Shown here: positions 1 through 10,471 of the stretch, in pieces
How the letters are laid out: every line of letters begins with the position of its first letter
How positions within the stretch are numbered: the first letter of the stretch is position 1
NCBI GenBank assembly: GCA_948567375.1
Contig: OX419760.1
Location: forward strand, 42,222,001-42,286,000
Reading direction: 5' to 3'
DNA length: 64,000 nucleotides
Source: Lunularia cruciata
Taxonomy: Eukaryota > Streptophyta > Marchantiopsida > Lunulariales > Lunulariaceae
The notes under the pieces: model-generated
Database searches by the model: none
Seen by the model: the letters and a program-made list of their open reading frames with translations, nothing else
Told to the model about the DNA's origin: nothing
Program-made: the position numbers and the translations under genes

Positions 1-422
1 GAATATGTAAGAGAGGAAAGTAGTGTGTCCAGGAAGGAGCTTGGATAAATCAAAGTTTTCAGACTTACAGCATGCATCTTAGGTAGGTGCCATGGCTATT
101 CATAAAAGAAACGGAACGAGACATGCATTTGCTCAAAACTGAAGTACACTGAATCAACGTCAGACTTGCAGGACAACATTACTTTTTGAACTTCTCCTAC
201 ATTTCGCTAAAATTTTGTGTAACCGGCATGGCGAGCGAAGCTTCAAATGAAACTTGCAGATATTCTGTACTGAGGAGACAAGAATGTAGAAGTACATTAA
301 GAAGGTTCAACAGTACTCGGATCTACATACAACTGCTAAATCATGCAAACAAACACGCATCAGCAATCGACTGAAATCTACACACTATTTTCCTCTTAAT
401 GCATTTCTATCAAGGTCTCCAA

Positions 423-466
423 GATCTGTGCATTTTCAAGTTCTAAAACTTGAAAATGCACAGATC
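423..466. repeat. Perfect 20-bp inverted repeat with 4-nt loop
   Basis: Positions 423-442 are the exact reverse complement of 447-466, separated only by CTAA. It lies outside any recognised transposon. A 44-nt snapback could be a structured RNA, the remnant of a tiny foldback element, a product of template switching, or an assembly artefact. Sequence alone does not decide. Confidence 0.9.
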
Positions 467-1148
467 ATTTAGGTTACCTTATTTTCAACCATTTTCATAT
501 GTGGTAGTGACCATTGCACTATTGGACCCGGTACCATTCTTTGTTTATCATTCACTTTACTTCTTCTTCTACAAGTTAGCAACGGATGGATGCACTGACC
601 TTAACCCCTGTTGTAGAACTCTCTCTTTTTCAATACAGTTGTTAGTCCACAGCTCGAGAAGACATCTCCCCGCTTCCTTTGTCAACTTTCCTAAATGGAT
701 TATGACCTCCGTTATGATATGTGCCTACCTCATAGAGCTCGAGATCAGATCACAACTACATTAGTGGATTCTTAGTCCAGCGGTGTAACCATAGCTTGTA
801 AGTGTAAGCCCAGAATTTTGCAATGCGGTGTTGCCCCAAGGAACCATCACCCAATTGTAGTAGCTGCATAAGTACAGCTACTTCAATTTGCAAGCAGCCG
901 AATACGCTCTCTAGAAGTATTCATAATACCGACTGGTGAGAGCATATACCGTAAATGTAACTGTACCTCGTTAAATGATTACTTTACAACCTGAATTTCA
1001 TTCAGATAGCTAGCTTTAGATACAATACTGCATTTCCTGCTACTAAGAATCTACCGTTCTTAGAACTTGGTTCACCATGGTAGCCCTCAATTTTACTTCT
1101 TGTTTATACAAGAACTTGCCATCAGCGAATTGAGAAAACTTGTTCATC

Positions 1149-1345
1149 TTCCAATCTCACTCCTGTTGTTATAATGTCACTGAATTTTTATTAAATAAAC
1201 TAGAAAAAAGAGAGCATACATTCACTCATAGTTTCAGAGAATTCCAATCTCACTCCTGTTATTATAATATCACAGAATTTTATTAAAAAAGTAAAAATAA
1301 TTTACAAATTAAAAAGTAAAACTACATTCACTCATAGTTTGAGCG
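1149..1345. repeat. Imperfect tandem duplication, period about 93 bp
   Basis: The motif CCAATCTCACTCCTGTT begins at 1151 and again at 1244, and CATTCACTCATAGTTT closes each copy. The copies differ by substitutions and by A+T-rich insertions in the second. It is probably a local duplication downstream of the hydrolase gene; no function is visible. Confidence 0.75.
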
Positions 1346-1760
1346 AAGGAAATGGCTGATATACGAGGGGTCATAACGCACTACATCTTTATTTCGCTCA
1401 CCCTGTCAGCGGATAAACTTGGCAGTACGGTATTGTGCACAGAACCATGATAACTGACATAACTGTAGGCCATCTCCAAGACGTGGCACGAGATTGCTGA
1501 TGAGCTCTCCCGTGATTGCGGTATTACAAACCGCTGAGCATTTGATATGTATTAAGTGTACATTACACATCCGATCGGCAGCGCCACGTGATCACGTCAG
1601 ACACCATAACGTGAGTATCCGAAGCAACTGACAGCCCCAGGCAAGCTTCTGGCTGTACATATCCTTGGAGTGATCTCGCCGAATTTAATTGCCATGTTCT
1701 TCCCCAACACCGTCTCAAAAGCGAGGCTCGATGTTTGATTGTACAGGCAGTTGCGTGCTT

Positions 1761-3563
1761 TCAGACCCGCTTTAAGAAATTTACCACTGTACTTACGTCT
1801 TCTTTCCCTGAAGTACACAGCAACCAACACAAGTAAACAGTGTCAGAACACACACACATAGCAGGTTGCTAAGAGCAACTCACCAATTGCGCGTAGCGCC
1901 TTCTCTCTCGGCATTTCGTCTCGTGTCCCATCAGTTTAAATTTTTTTTTAAAGCATCGGTCAGACAGTGCCCCGCCCTCCGGGCATGTCTCCCCGCATGT
2001 TACGCAATTACCCTTCGGACTCCTTTCTCAATCCATTTCATGGTTGCCGGTGGATGTAGAGGCAGTTTGCTTTAAGTCCTACGAGAGACTTACCGAACAT
2101 GGGGAAGCCGTGGCCTTGTGGAAGGTTGATGACGACGGGGTTCACCCATAAATTAAGGAACTCCATTGTTGATGACCTGAATGAGTCTTTCAGACCTGTA
2201 AAATGTCCAAATTTAAGCTCATGTGACAGCTCTGTTCCAGAGAAGGGTCTAAGGAAAGTTTCCGAGGATTTCTCAGCTCAACACGGAAGTATGATGAGTT
2301 ACTGACGAAAGCAGGCCAATGTTCACATTGACGGACTCACCCATCACATGCAACGTAGGAATGTTAATGGGAGATCCTTTGTAAACGTCGGAGATGCCAG
2401 AATCTTTCATGTATGATCCAAAGGTTATGATCAGGAAGCGGAATGTAGGAAGGTCTGCTGCTGACTTTCCCCATATCACTCTTCTCTGCTTAGGTATAAC
2501 GCAAGAGAGCATGTTATCAGCAGATGGAAATACCTCTGAATCCATGCGTTGTCAACTCATTTGTGGAGTTTTAGCAATAGCGCCACCCTTAACTGTAGAT
2601 TTGAAGCTTCAGGAACTTCTATAAGCGTGCTAGAGAAACATTAACAAATTGGACATCAAGATTTCAATAGTTAGCGATGCTTTGGTCCAAATTTAGTACC
2701 TTGTGTTGGAGAGCAGCGAGTAAACCAGATATTGTGGCACCCTGGCAGCGAAAGACCAGAGTCAGGTTGCTGGGACCAAGTTTGGAATATGCAGAAGGGT
2801 AATTTACTAGTCGATTTTGTCGAAGTACAGAGCAGAATGAGTCTACGCTAGTTCCCTACGCGATCCGTAATATGTAAATCCAATGACTCTCTACCTGCGA
2901 GAACCCGAGCAACCCATCGAAAGGCCCATGTTGTTCCATGTAGTCCACTGTTTGCGCTAAGCTCTGCTCATAGTTGTAACATCTAGAAAAATCCTGCAAT
3001 TGAAGAGCGCCGAGAGTCATTGATCGACATGCAAAAGTACAGCTAGGTTCTCCTTTGAGACAGCCCAAACCGTATTCAAATATTTACTATGAAACAATGA
3101 TCGCGCAAACAAATCCAAAAGGATGGTTGAATACCGCAGAAGCTTGGTACCATTCGAAGTAGCGTCCCCACTGGAAATCACCTGTGTGAGACGGGTATCC
3201 TGCAGGGAACGTCCCATCCAAGAATGTCTGCACAAAGCGCCAGGTCCCCTATCAGCTCACAAAGGTACTTCGGGTCAGCTGATGTACAAAGGTCCACGCC
3301 AATGAGAAAGAATATAGCCTTCTTCTTGCAGTTCTTACGAGATCGATGAGGTCAAGAATAGCCGGATTCCACTTCATGACGGCCTCCCTATAAATTTCAG
3401 CGCTCTCCCGGTACCCATGTAGAGCTAGCACTCTCAGCTTCCGAGAACCTCTTGTCGCCGCCGTCGTGGCACTCTCCTCGGCAGCCCGAATGTGCCCAAA
3501 CAAAACACAGAAGATTACTATCCCGTAGAATGCTGGCACTTCCAGCTTCCGAGAAGCTCCCAT
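1761..3563 (-). CDS. FSH/OVCA2-family serine hydrolase, seven exons, apparently intact
   Basis: Predicted alpha/beta-hydrolase of the FSH1 (PF03959) family, probably a small esterase; substrate unknown. My exon model on the minus strand is 3563-3339, 3227-3135, 2993-2895, 2741-2700, 2485-2341 (5' edge uncertain by one codon), 2195-2094 and 1807-1761. All introns are GT-AG, 87 to about 286 bp long, and the parts sum to 753 nt, about 250 residues plus TGA. Landmarks in order: LRVLALHGYRESAEIYRE at the domain start; FPAGYPSHTGDFQWGRYFEW; the nucleophile elbow GFSQ|GA, split by intron 3, with the catalytic Ser; HVMG|LKDSF, restoring the catalytic Asp after splicing; and LPQGHGFP with the catalytic His. 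The terminal exon gives KEDVSTVVNFLKRV then stop, as in relatives. The Met at 3563 adds about 50 residues before the domain, including the hydrophobic stretch AFYGIVIFCVLFG followed by HIRAAEE, which resembles a signal peptide. Most family members are cytosolic, so an internal start is possible. Confidence 0.88.
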
Positions 3564-3730
3564 TTCCTTGGATATCTGCTCCGAGGGAAGAGGAGGAGGC
3601 ACAAGACTCTTGTTGCAGAGAACTGTCTGATGTTCTGGACACTTGCTGTGTACGCATGAGGCAGAACTCTTATAGAACGAAGCCCATGAGGAGAATGCGG
3701 ACTGATGAACATCTTTAGTTGGAAACTCGA

Positions 3731-3780
3731 CACAGTTGAAATGCAGAGGTACTACGACGTATCTCTGCATTTCAACTGTG
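3731..3780. repeat. Perfect 18-bp inverted repeat upstream of the FSH gene
   Basis: Positions 3731-3748 are the exact reverse complement of 3763-3780 with a 14-nt loop; one G-T pair and three further pairs extend the stem into the loop. It sits about 170 bp upstream of the proposed FSH start codon, so it lies in the promoter or 5' untranslated region of that gene. It could act as an RNA stem-loop, or be a passive snapback like the hairpin at 423-466. Confidence 0.9.
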
Positions 3781-5879
3781 CTCGGGAACGTAATCCTTCA
3801 AATCCCATTATCATACCCCTCTTAACCCCTCCAATCGGGGTACACTATGTCGAATCATCTTAATGGGTACGAGTACGGAGCTTAACCAATATCAAGGGAT
3901 ATTTAAAATCCTTGTTGAAATACACAATGACAATCGGGCTTGAAGATCCTCCGGTTTTACACTTCAATGCATTTCATGCATCGTCATTTCAGACCTTTCC
4001 CATACAAAAGATAGGTGTGACTTATGAAATAGCAGGATGCTCCAGTAAGCGGGGTCTGCTTATTAGTCAACAATGCATAAACCAACCTTAACGATATCGG
4101 GTAGCTAGCAAAATCCACTTAACCGGATCCCAAGTCGACCAAAAGACTCAGCAGATGCCCTTGTTGTTTTGAAATGATACGTCAATAAAAAACGGCACTC
4201 CTTTTCACATCACATAGGATTTCATTCTGTGTTCTTCCAACAGCACTTTTCTTCCTACCAAGTATCACAAGAGAAATTTCACATTTCGTGGCACCAGGGT
4301 AATGTTTAATCGTTTGGCCGACTTGGGTTCCGCCTACGACCAAGTATAAATGACTGGTTATTGTGAATTTTCCTAATGACGAAATTTTGAGTAAAAGATG
4401 AAATTATTGATAATGTCTCAAAAATGAAGCAGAAGTAATGTAAACGATTTCCAGTGATAGTATGAAGTTTTCTTGATTTGCTAAAAGGACGACGTATATT
4501 AAGCCAATGGAATAGTATACTTAAATCGAACCTTTATAAAAACCCTACACCACCTTGAGTTCATAGAACGGGGCCGCTAATGAATTATCATGCTCCTCAA
4601 CCCAACCATTTTCGAATCCACATCCAAACTGCCTCAAGACTTGATTAACTGAATAGTTGCAATTTTGAAAAGTAAATGCATATTCTTACCCTCCATAATC
4701 ATTCTGATCTTCCAAAACATGCTTGGCTTTTGTAAAGCCCTTCTGATGTAGTCCAGTATTCTATGTCTTATATATTTCATATAGTGTGCAGTATATGAAA
4801 ACACAAAAAAGGGAGTGGTACGGAAAGAAAGATGAGAATAAATAAGGGCATTTCACATTTAGACTTCATTTTTGTAAGTCTTTCCATGTCACTTGTTATA
4901 AACCCAAAGAGTATGAAAGTATTAGTTAGGTGCCTAATCATTCTATATGTAATTAGGATAAGATAGGATTAGGATCCTTGTGCGAGAGATGTACAATATA
5001 GATTAGGATTTTCAAAGATCCACTTGGGATCCTGATTACTTCGACTTGAAGCCAAAAAGATACTTAAGGTTGAGGACCAAAGGTATTTGTGTTTGTCTCC
5101 TCATACTTTGATTACCAGTAAAGAGTACTGTGAATTCTTTGCAAGTTATGTGTTCTTCCATTTTATGTGTCTAGGCAACAGTAGAGGTGAAGAATTTTGC
5201 AGTAAGATCTCAAGTGCTCAAAACCAAGAAGGTACTTGCCTTCTATTAAGATATGCACTGAAGGATCCAAAAGAGTGAACCTGTGCAAAGAGTGGATTGG
5301 GAGGCTCAATGCATGGGGAATACCATGGGATCAAAAAAATTAGACATTTGACTATCATGAAGTGTATCTTGTAAGTTGTGCCTTTTGAGAAGGTGGAACA
5401 CACTTGCAATGGTGACAACTTTATAATGGAGTGACACTCGGAGTGAAGCAAGCATCACCTTTAAGAACAATCATAATTAGAACTTAGAGTGAAAATGATT
5501 CTTTTGTTTTGATTTGTTTTCTTATATATAAGAAAAAAAATCAAAAGAGGGTGTCACCCAATGGGTGATACCCTATTTTGGAAGTGGTTCTTGCACAAAA
5601 GGTTAAATAGGAAAAACTAAATAAATTGTGATGTTGTGACATTTTGCTTCATTCTTAGTCATTTCCAACTTGTATCATCATGGGAACAACCTATTCTTAC
5701 TGATTATACTATAAATATATAGACATTGGGCTGTCACAACCCCCTTTGTACACTTGACCCTATGTTTGGTGTACTACTTCTGGTAATCTAGGCCATAGTA
5801 ATACCACATGCTTGACGACTACCAACCCTTTGTATGTAGTCCAACACATTGAATGTGTGCTTGCATATGATACACAAGA
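3781..5879. other. Spacer between FSH gene and family C retrotransposon
   Basis: No recognisable exon, RNA gene or repeat was found. The left LTR of the family C element should lie near the right end of this stretch if it survives, but I could not pair it with a right LTR, so I set no boundary. Confidence 0.45.
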
Positions 5880-6009
5880 TTATTACATAGAGGAAGAAGA
5901 CTCAATCTTCACCATGAAGGAGGTTCCTAATACTACTACCATACCTCTAATAACAACTCTATAGTACATGCTTGAGATTTTGCTTGTAATGATCCACATT
6001 GGATGATCA

Positions 6010-6155
6010 TACCACCCAAGAGCATGTTACAATTGTGGAGCTCCCAGTCAAGGGGCACCCAATTGCCTGGAGCCTAGGAAGAAAATTTGATACATGCCTC
6101 TATGTTTGAATTGTAATGAGCCAAGACATGTTGCCAATTGCTCACAACCTCTATC
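6010..6155 (+). pseudogene. Family C gag zinc-knuckle region
   Basis: Two CCHC-like knuckles sit close together: CYNCGAPSQGAPNC and, after a TGA stop, CLNCNEPRHVANC. In the first the metal-binding His is replaced by Gln; the second is one residue short before its last Cys. In intact elements such knuckles bind the genomic RNA during packaging. This nucleocapsid part is non-functional. Confidence 0.75.
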
Positions 6156-6749
6156 TCCTAAACCACCAATTCAATTTGTCCTCACACCAATCACAACCAA
6201 AAAATGGACACTAATATACATTGTGTGATATTACAGGAAATAAGGTCAGAACTCCTAACTAAAGAGGATGTGGTTTGCCCAATGTAGAAGTCAATTGTAT
6301 AGAAACATTCTTGAGTACAAAGCTACAAGGAAAGGAAGCTTCATCCAACTCTTATACTTATGGAGAACCGGAAGATTGGTAGCATGACTTGAGAGGAATT
6401 GTGTTGAAACACAAGCAAGAACTCCTGGAAATGATTTGAGAAAAACAAGAATGTAATGTTCCAGAAGAAGCTTGACTCTTAATACTCAAAGGAGTAAGAC
6501 TCCCTACCACTACTTCATCCACATCATTCCTTACATAAATCAAAGGCAAAGTAGAAGAGTTGTTGGAGGAAGAATTGTCCCAACCACCCAAACACAAAGC
6601 GATGGCCTTGATAGCTTCTATTAGTTTTCCACCCATCACCATTCATAGACAAATGATAGGAATAGTCAACTTGCATTCAAAAGTCAACACTTTGAAGGAA
6701 GATCCAAAGAAGCATGAGAGATTGAACCAAATTGAAGTATACATGTCAC

Positions 6750-6948
6750 ATTTGAAGGCATTTTGCAATAGGATATAGTTGCAAAATTGGCTAGCTCCAA
6801 AGCCAATATATTGTTCAAACTTCAAAGTCCTAAAGAAGCAAGAAGGGATGAAACCAAAGAGAAGGGCACATGTTGCATTTGAAGGCATTCCAAAATATGA
6901 TATAGTTGTAGACCTAGCTAGCTCCAAAGCCAATGTATTCTTCAAACA
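6750..6948 (+). repeat. Internal direct repeat in family C gag-pro region
   Basis: About 72 bp at 6750-6821 recur at 6877-6948. Both contain CTAGCTCCAAAGCCAAT and begin CATTTGAAGGCATT. The second copy is in frame as FEGIPKYDIVVDLASSKAN, resembling the segment before protease in Tat/Athila-like polyproteins; the first copy is out of frame with stops. It is a local duplication of about 127 bp period. Confidence 0.7.
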
Positions 6949-7059
6949 ATTACAGGAGGATAAAAAAATATACAAGAAGCAAGTGGTGTTAGTTATCAAG
7001 CAATCATAGTGAGCAAGCTACAAGAACTTGCACAATATTTACTATATAAAGGAGGAGGA

Positions 7060-7420
7060 TTTATGCTCTCCCAAGATTGAGTTCAAGATCTTGGGATATC
7101 TTATTGACTTAGGATTGTGAGTGAATGTGATGATTGAAAACATTGCACACAAATTGGCATATGTAGAATTTGAGGCAACCTCTTGAATATTGCATTTTGC
7201 CAATCAGAATCAAGAAGGTCCTTGAGCCACCTCTCCAATGTACTGACCACCATTGGAGGAGTATTCTTCAAATTGACATATATTGTTCTATGCCCTAACT
7301 CCACGGTAGGTTGTCCATTGTTAATTAGCCAACCCTAGCTTCACAATGGCCATGTGACCATCAATTGGTTTTAGACATGAGATACACTTCAAGGATCCTA
7401 AGAATCCAAAAGAGAAGTCC
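7060..7420 (+). pseudogene. Family C aspartic protease remnant
   Basis: Read through several stops, the plus strand gives LIDLG*VNVMIENIAHKL and later LANPSFTMA, which align with the D-[ST]-G active-site loop and the GQPWL-type motif of retropepsins. The catalytic triplet reads D-L-G followed by a stop. Protease would release Gag and Pol proteins in virus-like particles; this copy cannot. Confidence 0.65.
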
Positions 7421-8019
7421 ATTACAATATCTGAGAAAAAAGTACCACACTTAGGGAAAATAGAGTCATCAAATGAAGGATACACCTTAAAAACATCCAA
7501 ATTTTTGATAGAAGAAGATAAGGTAAAGTACCTTGAGTGTTACAAGATCAAAGGAGTCTATAAGGATGACAAAGAATTGACTGAGGAGGAATTCAAAGAC
7601 AAGAAAAACCCTTGGTAGAGCACAACAATGTTGGGATTCAGCCATGTGAGCCGTGTAGAAGAGATCATGAACCCAAGTGGTTGCCAACAGGTGATTATAG
7701 CAAAGGATGAAAATTTGAAACCTCTAAGTACTCATGGGTAGAAGAATACAAAGAATATGGTGGACTCTTTAGAGAGTATCACAACATTTTTGCCTAGAGT
7801 ATTGATAAAATTTTGGCATTCCTTGAAAATATGAGGAACATAGGATTGATTCATTGAAGGGAGCAATGCAGATTTGTCAATGACAATACAGACTAAGCCT
7901 AAAGTACTCCTTGTTAGTCAAGGATGAAATCAACATATACCTCAAATTTGGGATCATTTCTCCTGTACTAAGTAGAAAATAGGTCTCTCCCATCGCTATT
8001 GTACCTACAAAGAAGACAA

Positions 8020-8645
8020 GTAAGATCTACATCTGCCAGAATTTCAAGAATTTGAACATATTCATGAAGAAAGACCACCATCTATTACCATTCATTGATG
8101 TAATCTTAGATCAAGTAGCCAATCACACTTGTTACAACTTCTTAGATGGTATTTTGGTTTACAATTAAGTATCCACTAGGGAAGAGGACAACAAGAAGAC
8201 CACCTTCATGAATGATTGGAGCACTTATGCCTACAATCAAATGCCCTTAGGACTTTGTAATGCACCCACCACTTTCCAATGGATGGTGAATGCTATATTC
8301 AAAGATGTCTTATGGAAGTTCATTGAGGTCTTCATCAATAATTGTTTTTTTATGTGGCCAAAGACAAGATCATTTGTTTCACCTAAGCCAAAAATTCAAC
8401 CATTCTAGACTAGAAGGTTTTCACTACATCCGTAGTAGTGTTTTTTCTTGATCATTAAGTGGATTCTCCTTGGGTATATGGTGTTTGAAATAGGAATTGA
8501 GGTTGACTTGAAGAAACTGAAGATCATCAAGGAGTTACAAGCACCTACTACCAAATGGGAGTTGGAAGCTCTAGAGCATATGGGTTATTATAGAAGGTTC
8601 ATCTTCAACTATGCTATTTTAGCTGCTTTGCTCACCAAGCTATAA
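8020..8645 (+). pseudogene. Family C reverse transcriptase remnant
   Basis: Recognisable blocks are NLNIFMKKDHHLLPFID (fingers), a degraded FLDG...YN, the palm segment MPLGLCNAPTTFQ, and the thumb segment YRRFIFNYAILAALLTKL. The catalytic F-x-D-D box is replaced by FINNCFF near 8330-8350, so both active-site aspartates are lost. Frameshifts separate the blocks. This domain would copy element RNA into DNA. Confidence 0.75.
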
Positions 8646-8689
8646 AGAATGCCCAAAAATACATTTGGACAAAGGAACATGAGGATACC

Positions 8690-9000
8690 TTTATCACATT
8701 GAAGACTAAATTGATAGAGGCACTAGTCATTCAAGCTCTAGATTGGGGTGGCACCTTTCATGTGTATGTGGATACATTATCAATAGTAATTGGGGTAGTC
8801 CTCAATCAACAAGATGACAAGAGGAAATATTATCCCATATACTATGCCAATAGGCAATTGGTGATATCAAAGAAAAACTATTCCACCACAAAATGTGAGG
8901 ACTTGGGAATGGTATATGCATGCAAGAAAGTTTGGCATTAATTGCTTGGCTATGCATTTTCTTTTTTCATGTGGATCATTATGCATTATAACATCTAGTG
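8690..9000 (+). pseudogene. Family C RNase H remnant
   Basis: The frame starting at 8699 reads FHVYVDTLSIVIGVVLNQQ and then YPIYYANRQL and NYSTTKCEDLGMVYACKK. These are the conserved RNase H strands of Ty3/gypsy elements; the first catalytic Asp (YVD) and the Glu of the E-x-L helix region (CEDLGMV) are visible. A TAA stop follows at about 8939 and the domain continues out of frame towards 9200. Confidence 0.75.
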
Positions 9001-9339
9001 AAGAAGGTGTACCTATTAAGGAAAATTGCTAGATGTATCCTATTATTACAAGAATTTGCATACATGGCTCAAGTAAGAAAAAGGATGCATCATGAGAACA
9101 TAGATTTCTTGTCTAGATTGGAGACTGAAAATCAAGTTGATAATGTAAAGGATGATTTCCTAGATGAGGAATTGTTCCAATTGACCACATATAAGAACAG
9201 ATGATATGAAGAAAAGTATAGGTATTTGAACACTATGTAGTGCACAAAAGGTCTAGACCTTGAGCAACAAGCAGTGTTTTTCCATAACATGGATCCTTAC
9301 TAATTGAAAAGTGAGATCTTATTTAAGATGGGGAAATAT

Positions 9340-9491
9340 GAGGTGCTATGATGTTGTTTTGAATCTTAAAAAGTAGGAGGAGTAATCCAATCACTTCACT
9401 CAAAAGCATCTAGAGGATACTGTGCATTGAAGAACACCATGAAGAAGATACTTACTAGGGACTATCGATAGGCAACTATGTACAAAGATGT
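9340..9491 (+). pseudogene. Family C integrase, 5' part (zinc finger), interrupted
   Basis: This encodes GYCALKNTMKKILTRDY and then, after a stop, ATMYKDV, the first half of the integrase HHCC zinc finger. The family A element is inserted directly after GATGT (9487-9491); the reading resumes at 15272 with HKYIRKCASCQWIGKP. Joining the flanks across one GATGT copy keeps the frame, which fixes the insertion point to the base. Confidence 0.85.
9487..9491. repeat. Target-site duplication GATGT, left copy
   Basis: The pentamer precedes the left LTR and is repeated exactly at 15267-15271 after the right LTR. Five bp is the usual length for Ty3/gypsy integration. Confidence 0.9.
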
Positions 9492-10236
9492 TGTAATACT
9501 CCGAGGACAAGAGAAGAGAGAAAACACAGATTGTACACTCAAACATTCAATGCCCCAAGGGAGCACCTTGTCTTTATTATATAGACAAAGGGGATCTCCT
9601 CCAAGGAAGCTCCACCATAGGATTAGGGACACAGATAGGTGACATGTCAGCAAGCTCCACCCTTGGATTACTTACTTGGATGGGTGACCTATCTAGTCTA
9701 GGTCCTATCTGGTTGGTCAAACAAGCTTTGACCGAAAGGAATCTTTTAGGGAATCTTCCTATGGGAATCTCAGAATCACGTAAGGTACCGTTGGAAAGCT
9801 CTTGATGAGATAAAGCAAGGGGGGAGGAAAGGCCAGCCTTTCCTCTTTTGGAGGGGGGGGGGGAGGAGTCTGCACATTTTTGAGGCCTAATTTATCTGTT
9901 TAGGCCTCCGAAATTGCCTTCAAAGATTTCAGGCATATTTTAGTTCCTACTCTATTAGTAGAAGTCCCCTTTTGGTGATACCTCTTTCTGATCTGTTTAG
10001 TCCATCATGTGTAACATCCTTCCAGATGTTACCAAACCAATTCTCACCTTTAAATCATATGTCTAGCTATTGGTTTTAAGGTTCTCAAGTCTATTTTGGT
10101 TTCTGCCCTATTAGTAGAAGTATTCTTTTGGTGATACTTATATCTGATCTATTTTGACCATCATGTATAAAATCATTCTAGAAGTTACCAAACCAAATTT
10201 CACATCTAGATCATATGGCTAACCCTTGGTATTACA
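9492..10236 (-). repeat. Family A 3' LTR, full length 745 bp
   Basis: The LTR begins (element sense) TGTAATACCAAGG at 10236 and ends GTATTACA at 9492. A TATATAA box lies near 9578-9586 in element sense. The U3 end contains a tandem duplication of about 156 bp (about 9938-10236) that is also present in the solo LTR at 25963-26696, so it is ancestral to the family. Confidence 0.9.
9938..10236. repeat. Tandem duplication in family A LTR U3, period about 156 bp
   Basis: CTATTAGTAGAAGT occurs at 9952 and 10108, and each copy continues with TTTTGGTGATAC, a TCTGATCT segment, and GTTACCAAACCAA. Duplicated U3 blocks often behave as enhancers in retroelements. Here there is only sequence evidence for the duplication. 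Confidence 0.85.
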
Positions 10237-10251
10237 GACCTCCCTTGTTTT
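10237..10251 (-). promoter_or_regulatory. Family A polypurine tract
   Basis: Immediately inside the 3' LTR the element strand reads AAAACAAGGGAGGTC, mostly purine, in the position required to prime plus-strand DNA synthesis. Confidence 0.75.
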
Positions 10252-10432
10252 AAGACGCAATGTCCTCGTTGTGCAATTGTTGCTCAAATGCTTGTACCAA
10301 CACCAGTGCATGTGCCAAATTGGCAGCAGGTTCCCAGGTTGCTTCATAGAGGGGGTAACCTTTCCATTGTACTAGATATTCCACCCGCGGATGGCGAGTA
10401 CCACGCATGCATTTTTGGAGAATCCGCTCCAC
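10250..10432 (-). pseudogene. Family A chromodomain
   Basis: The 60-codon segment reads RHPRVEYLVQWKGYPLYEAT followed by WEP, the three-strand-plus-helix signature of a chromodomain at the C-terminus of a chromovirus integrase. Chromodomains steer integration to particular histone marks. It is separated from integrase by a frame break near 10440-10470. The Tyr, Trp and Trp cage positions appear preserved. Confidence 0.85.
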
Positions 10433-10471
10433 TTCATATTCCTCTGTGCCATCAATGAGTGTCGGACAAGG

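Larger units (their letters stand above)
1..1760. other. Left-flank spacer without a recognised gene
   Basis: I see no coding exon with family resemblance on either strand. The stretch holds a perfect hairpin (423-466), an imperfect tandem duplication (1149-1345) and, near its right end, the presumed 3' untranslated region of the minus-strand hydrolase gene that stops at 1761. Short open frames here have no recognisable motifs and are taken as chance. Confidence 0.6.

Noticed and set aside
1597-1830. 77-codon minus frame near the 3' end of the FSH gene
   Set aside because: The terminal exon uses another frame (KEDVSTVVNFLKRV then TGA at 1761) that fits phase and family; the longer frame has no motif.
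3017-3305. Overlapping open frames on both strands at 3017-3235 (minus) and 3123-3305 (plus)
   Set aside because: They are shadows of FSH exon 2 and its introns; only the frame with YFEWYQ matches the family.
9850-9875. Run of 13 G residues in the family A LTR
   Set aside because: A homopolymer within the LTR; too short and isolated for a G-quadruplex claim beyond chance, and length may be a sequencing artefact.
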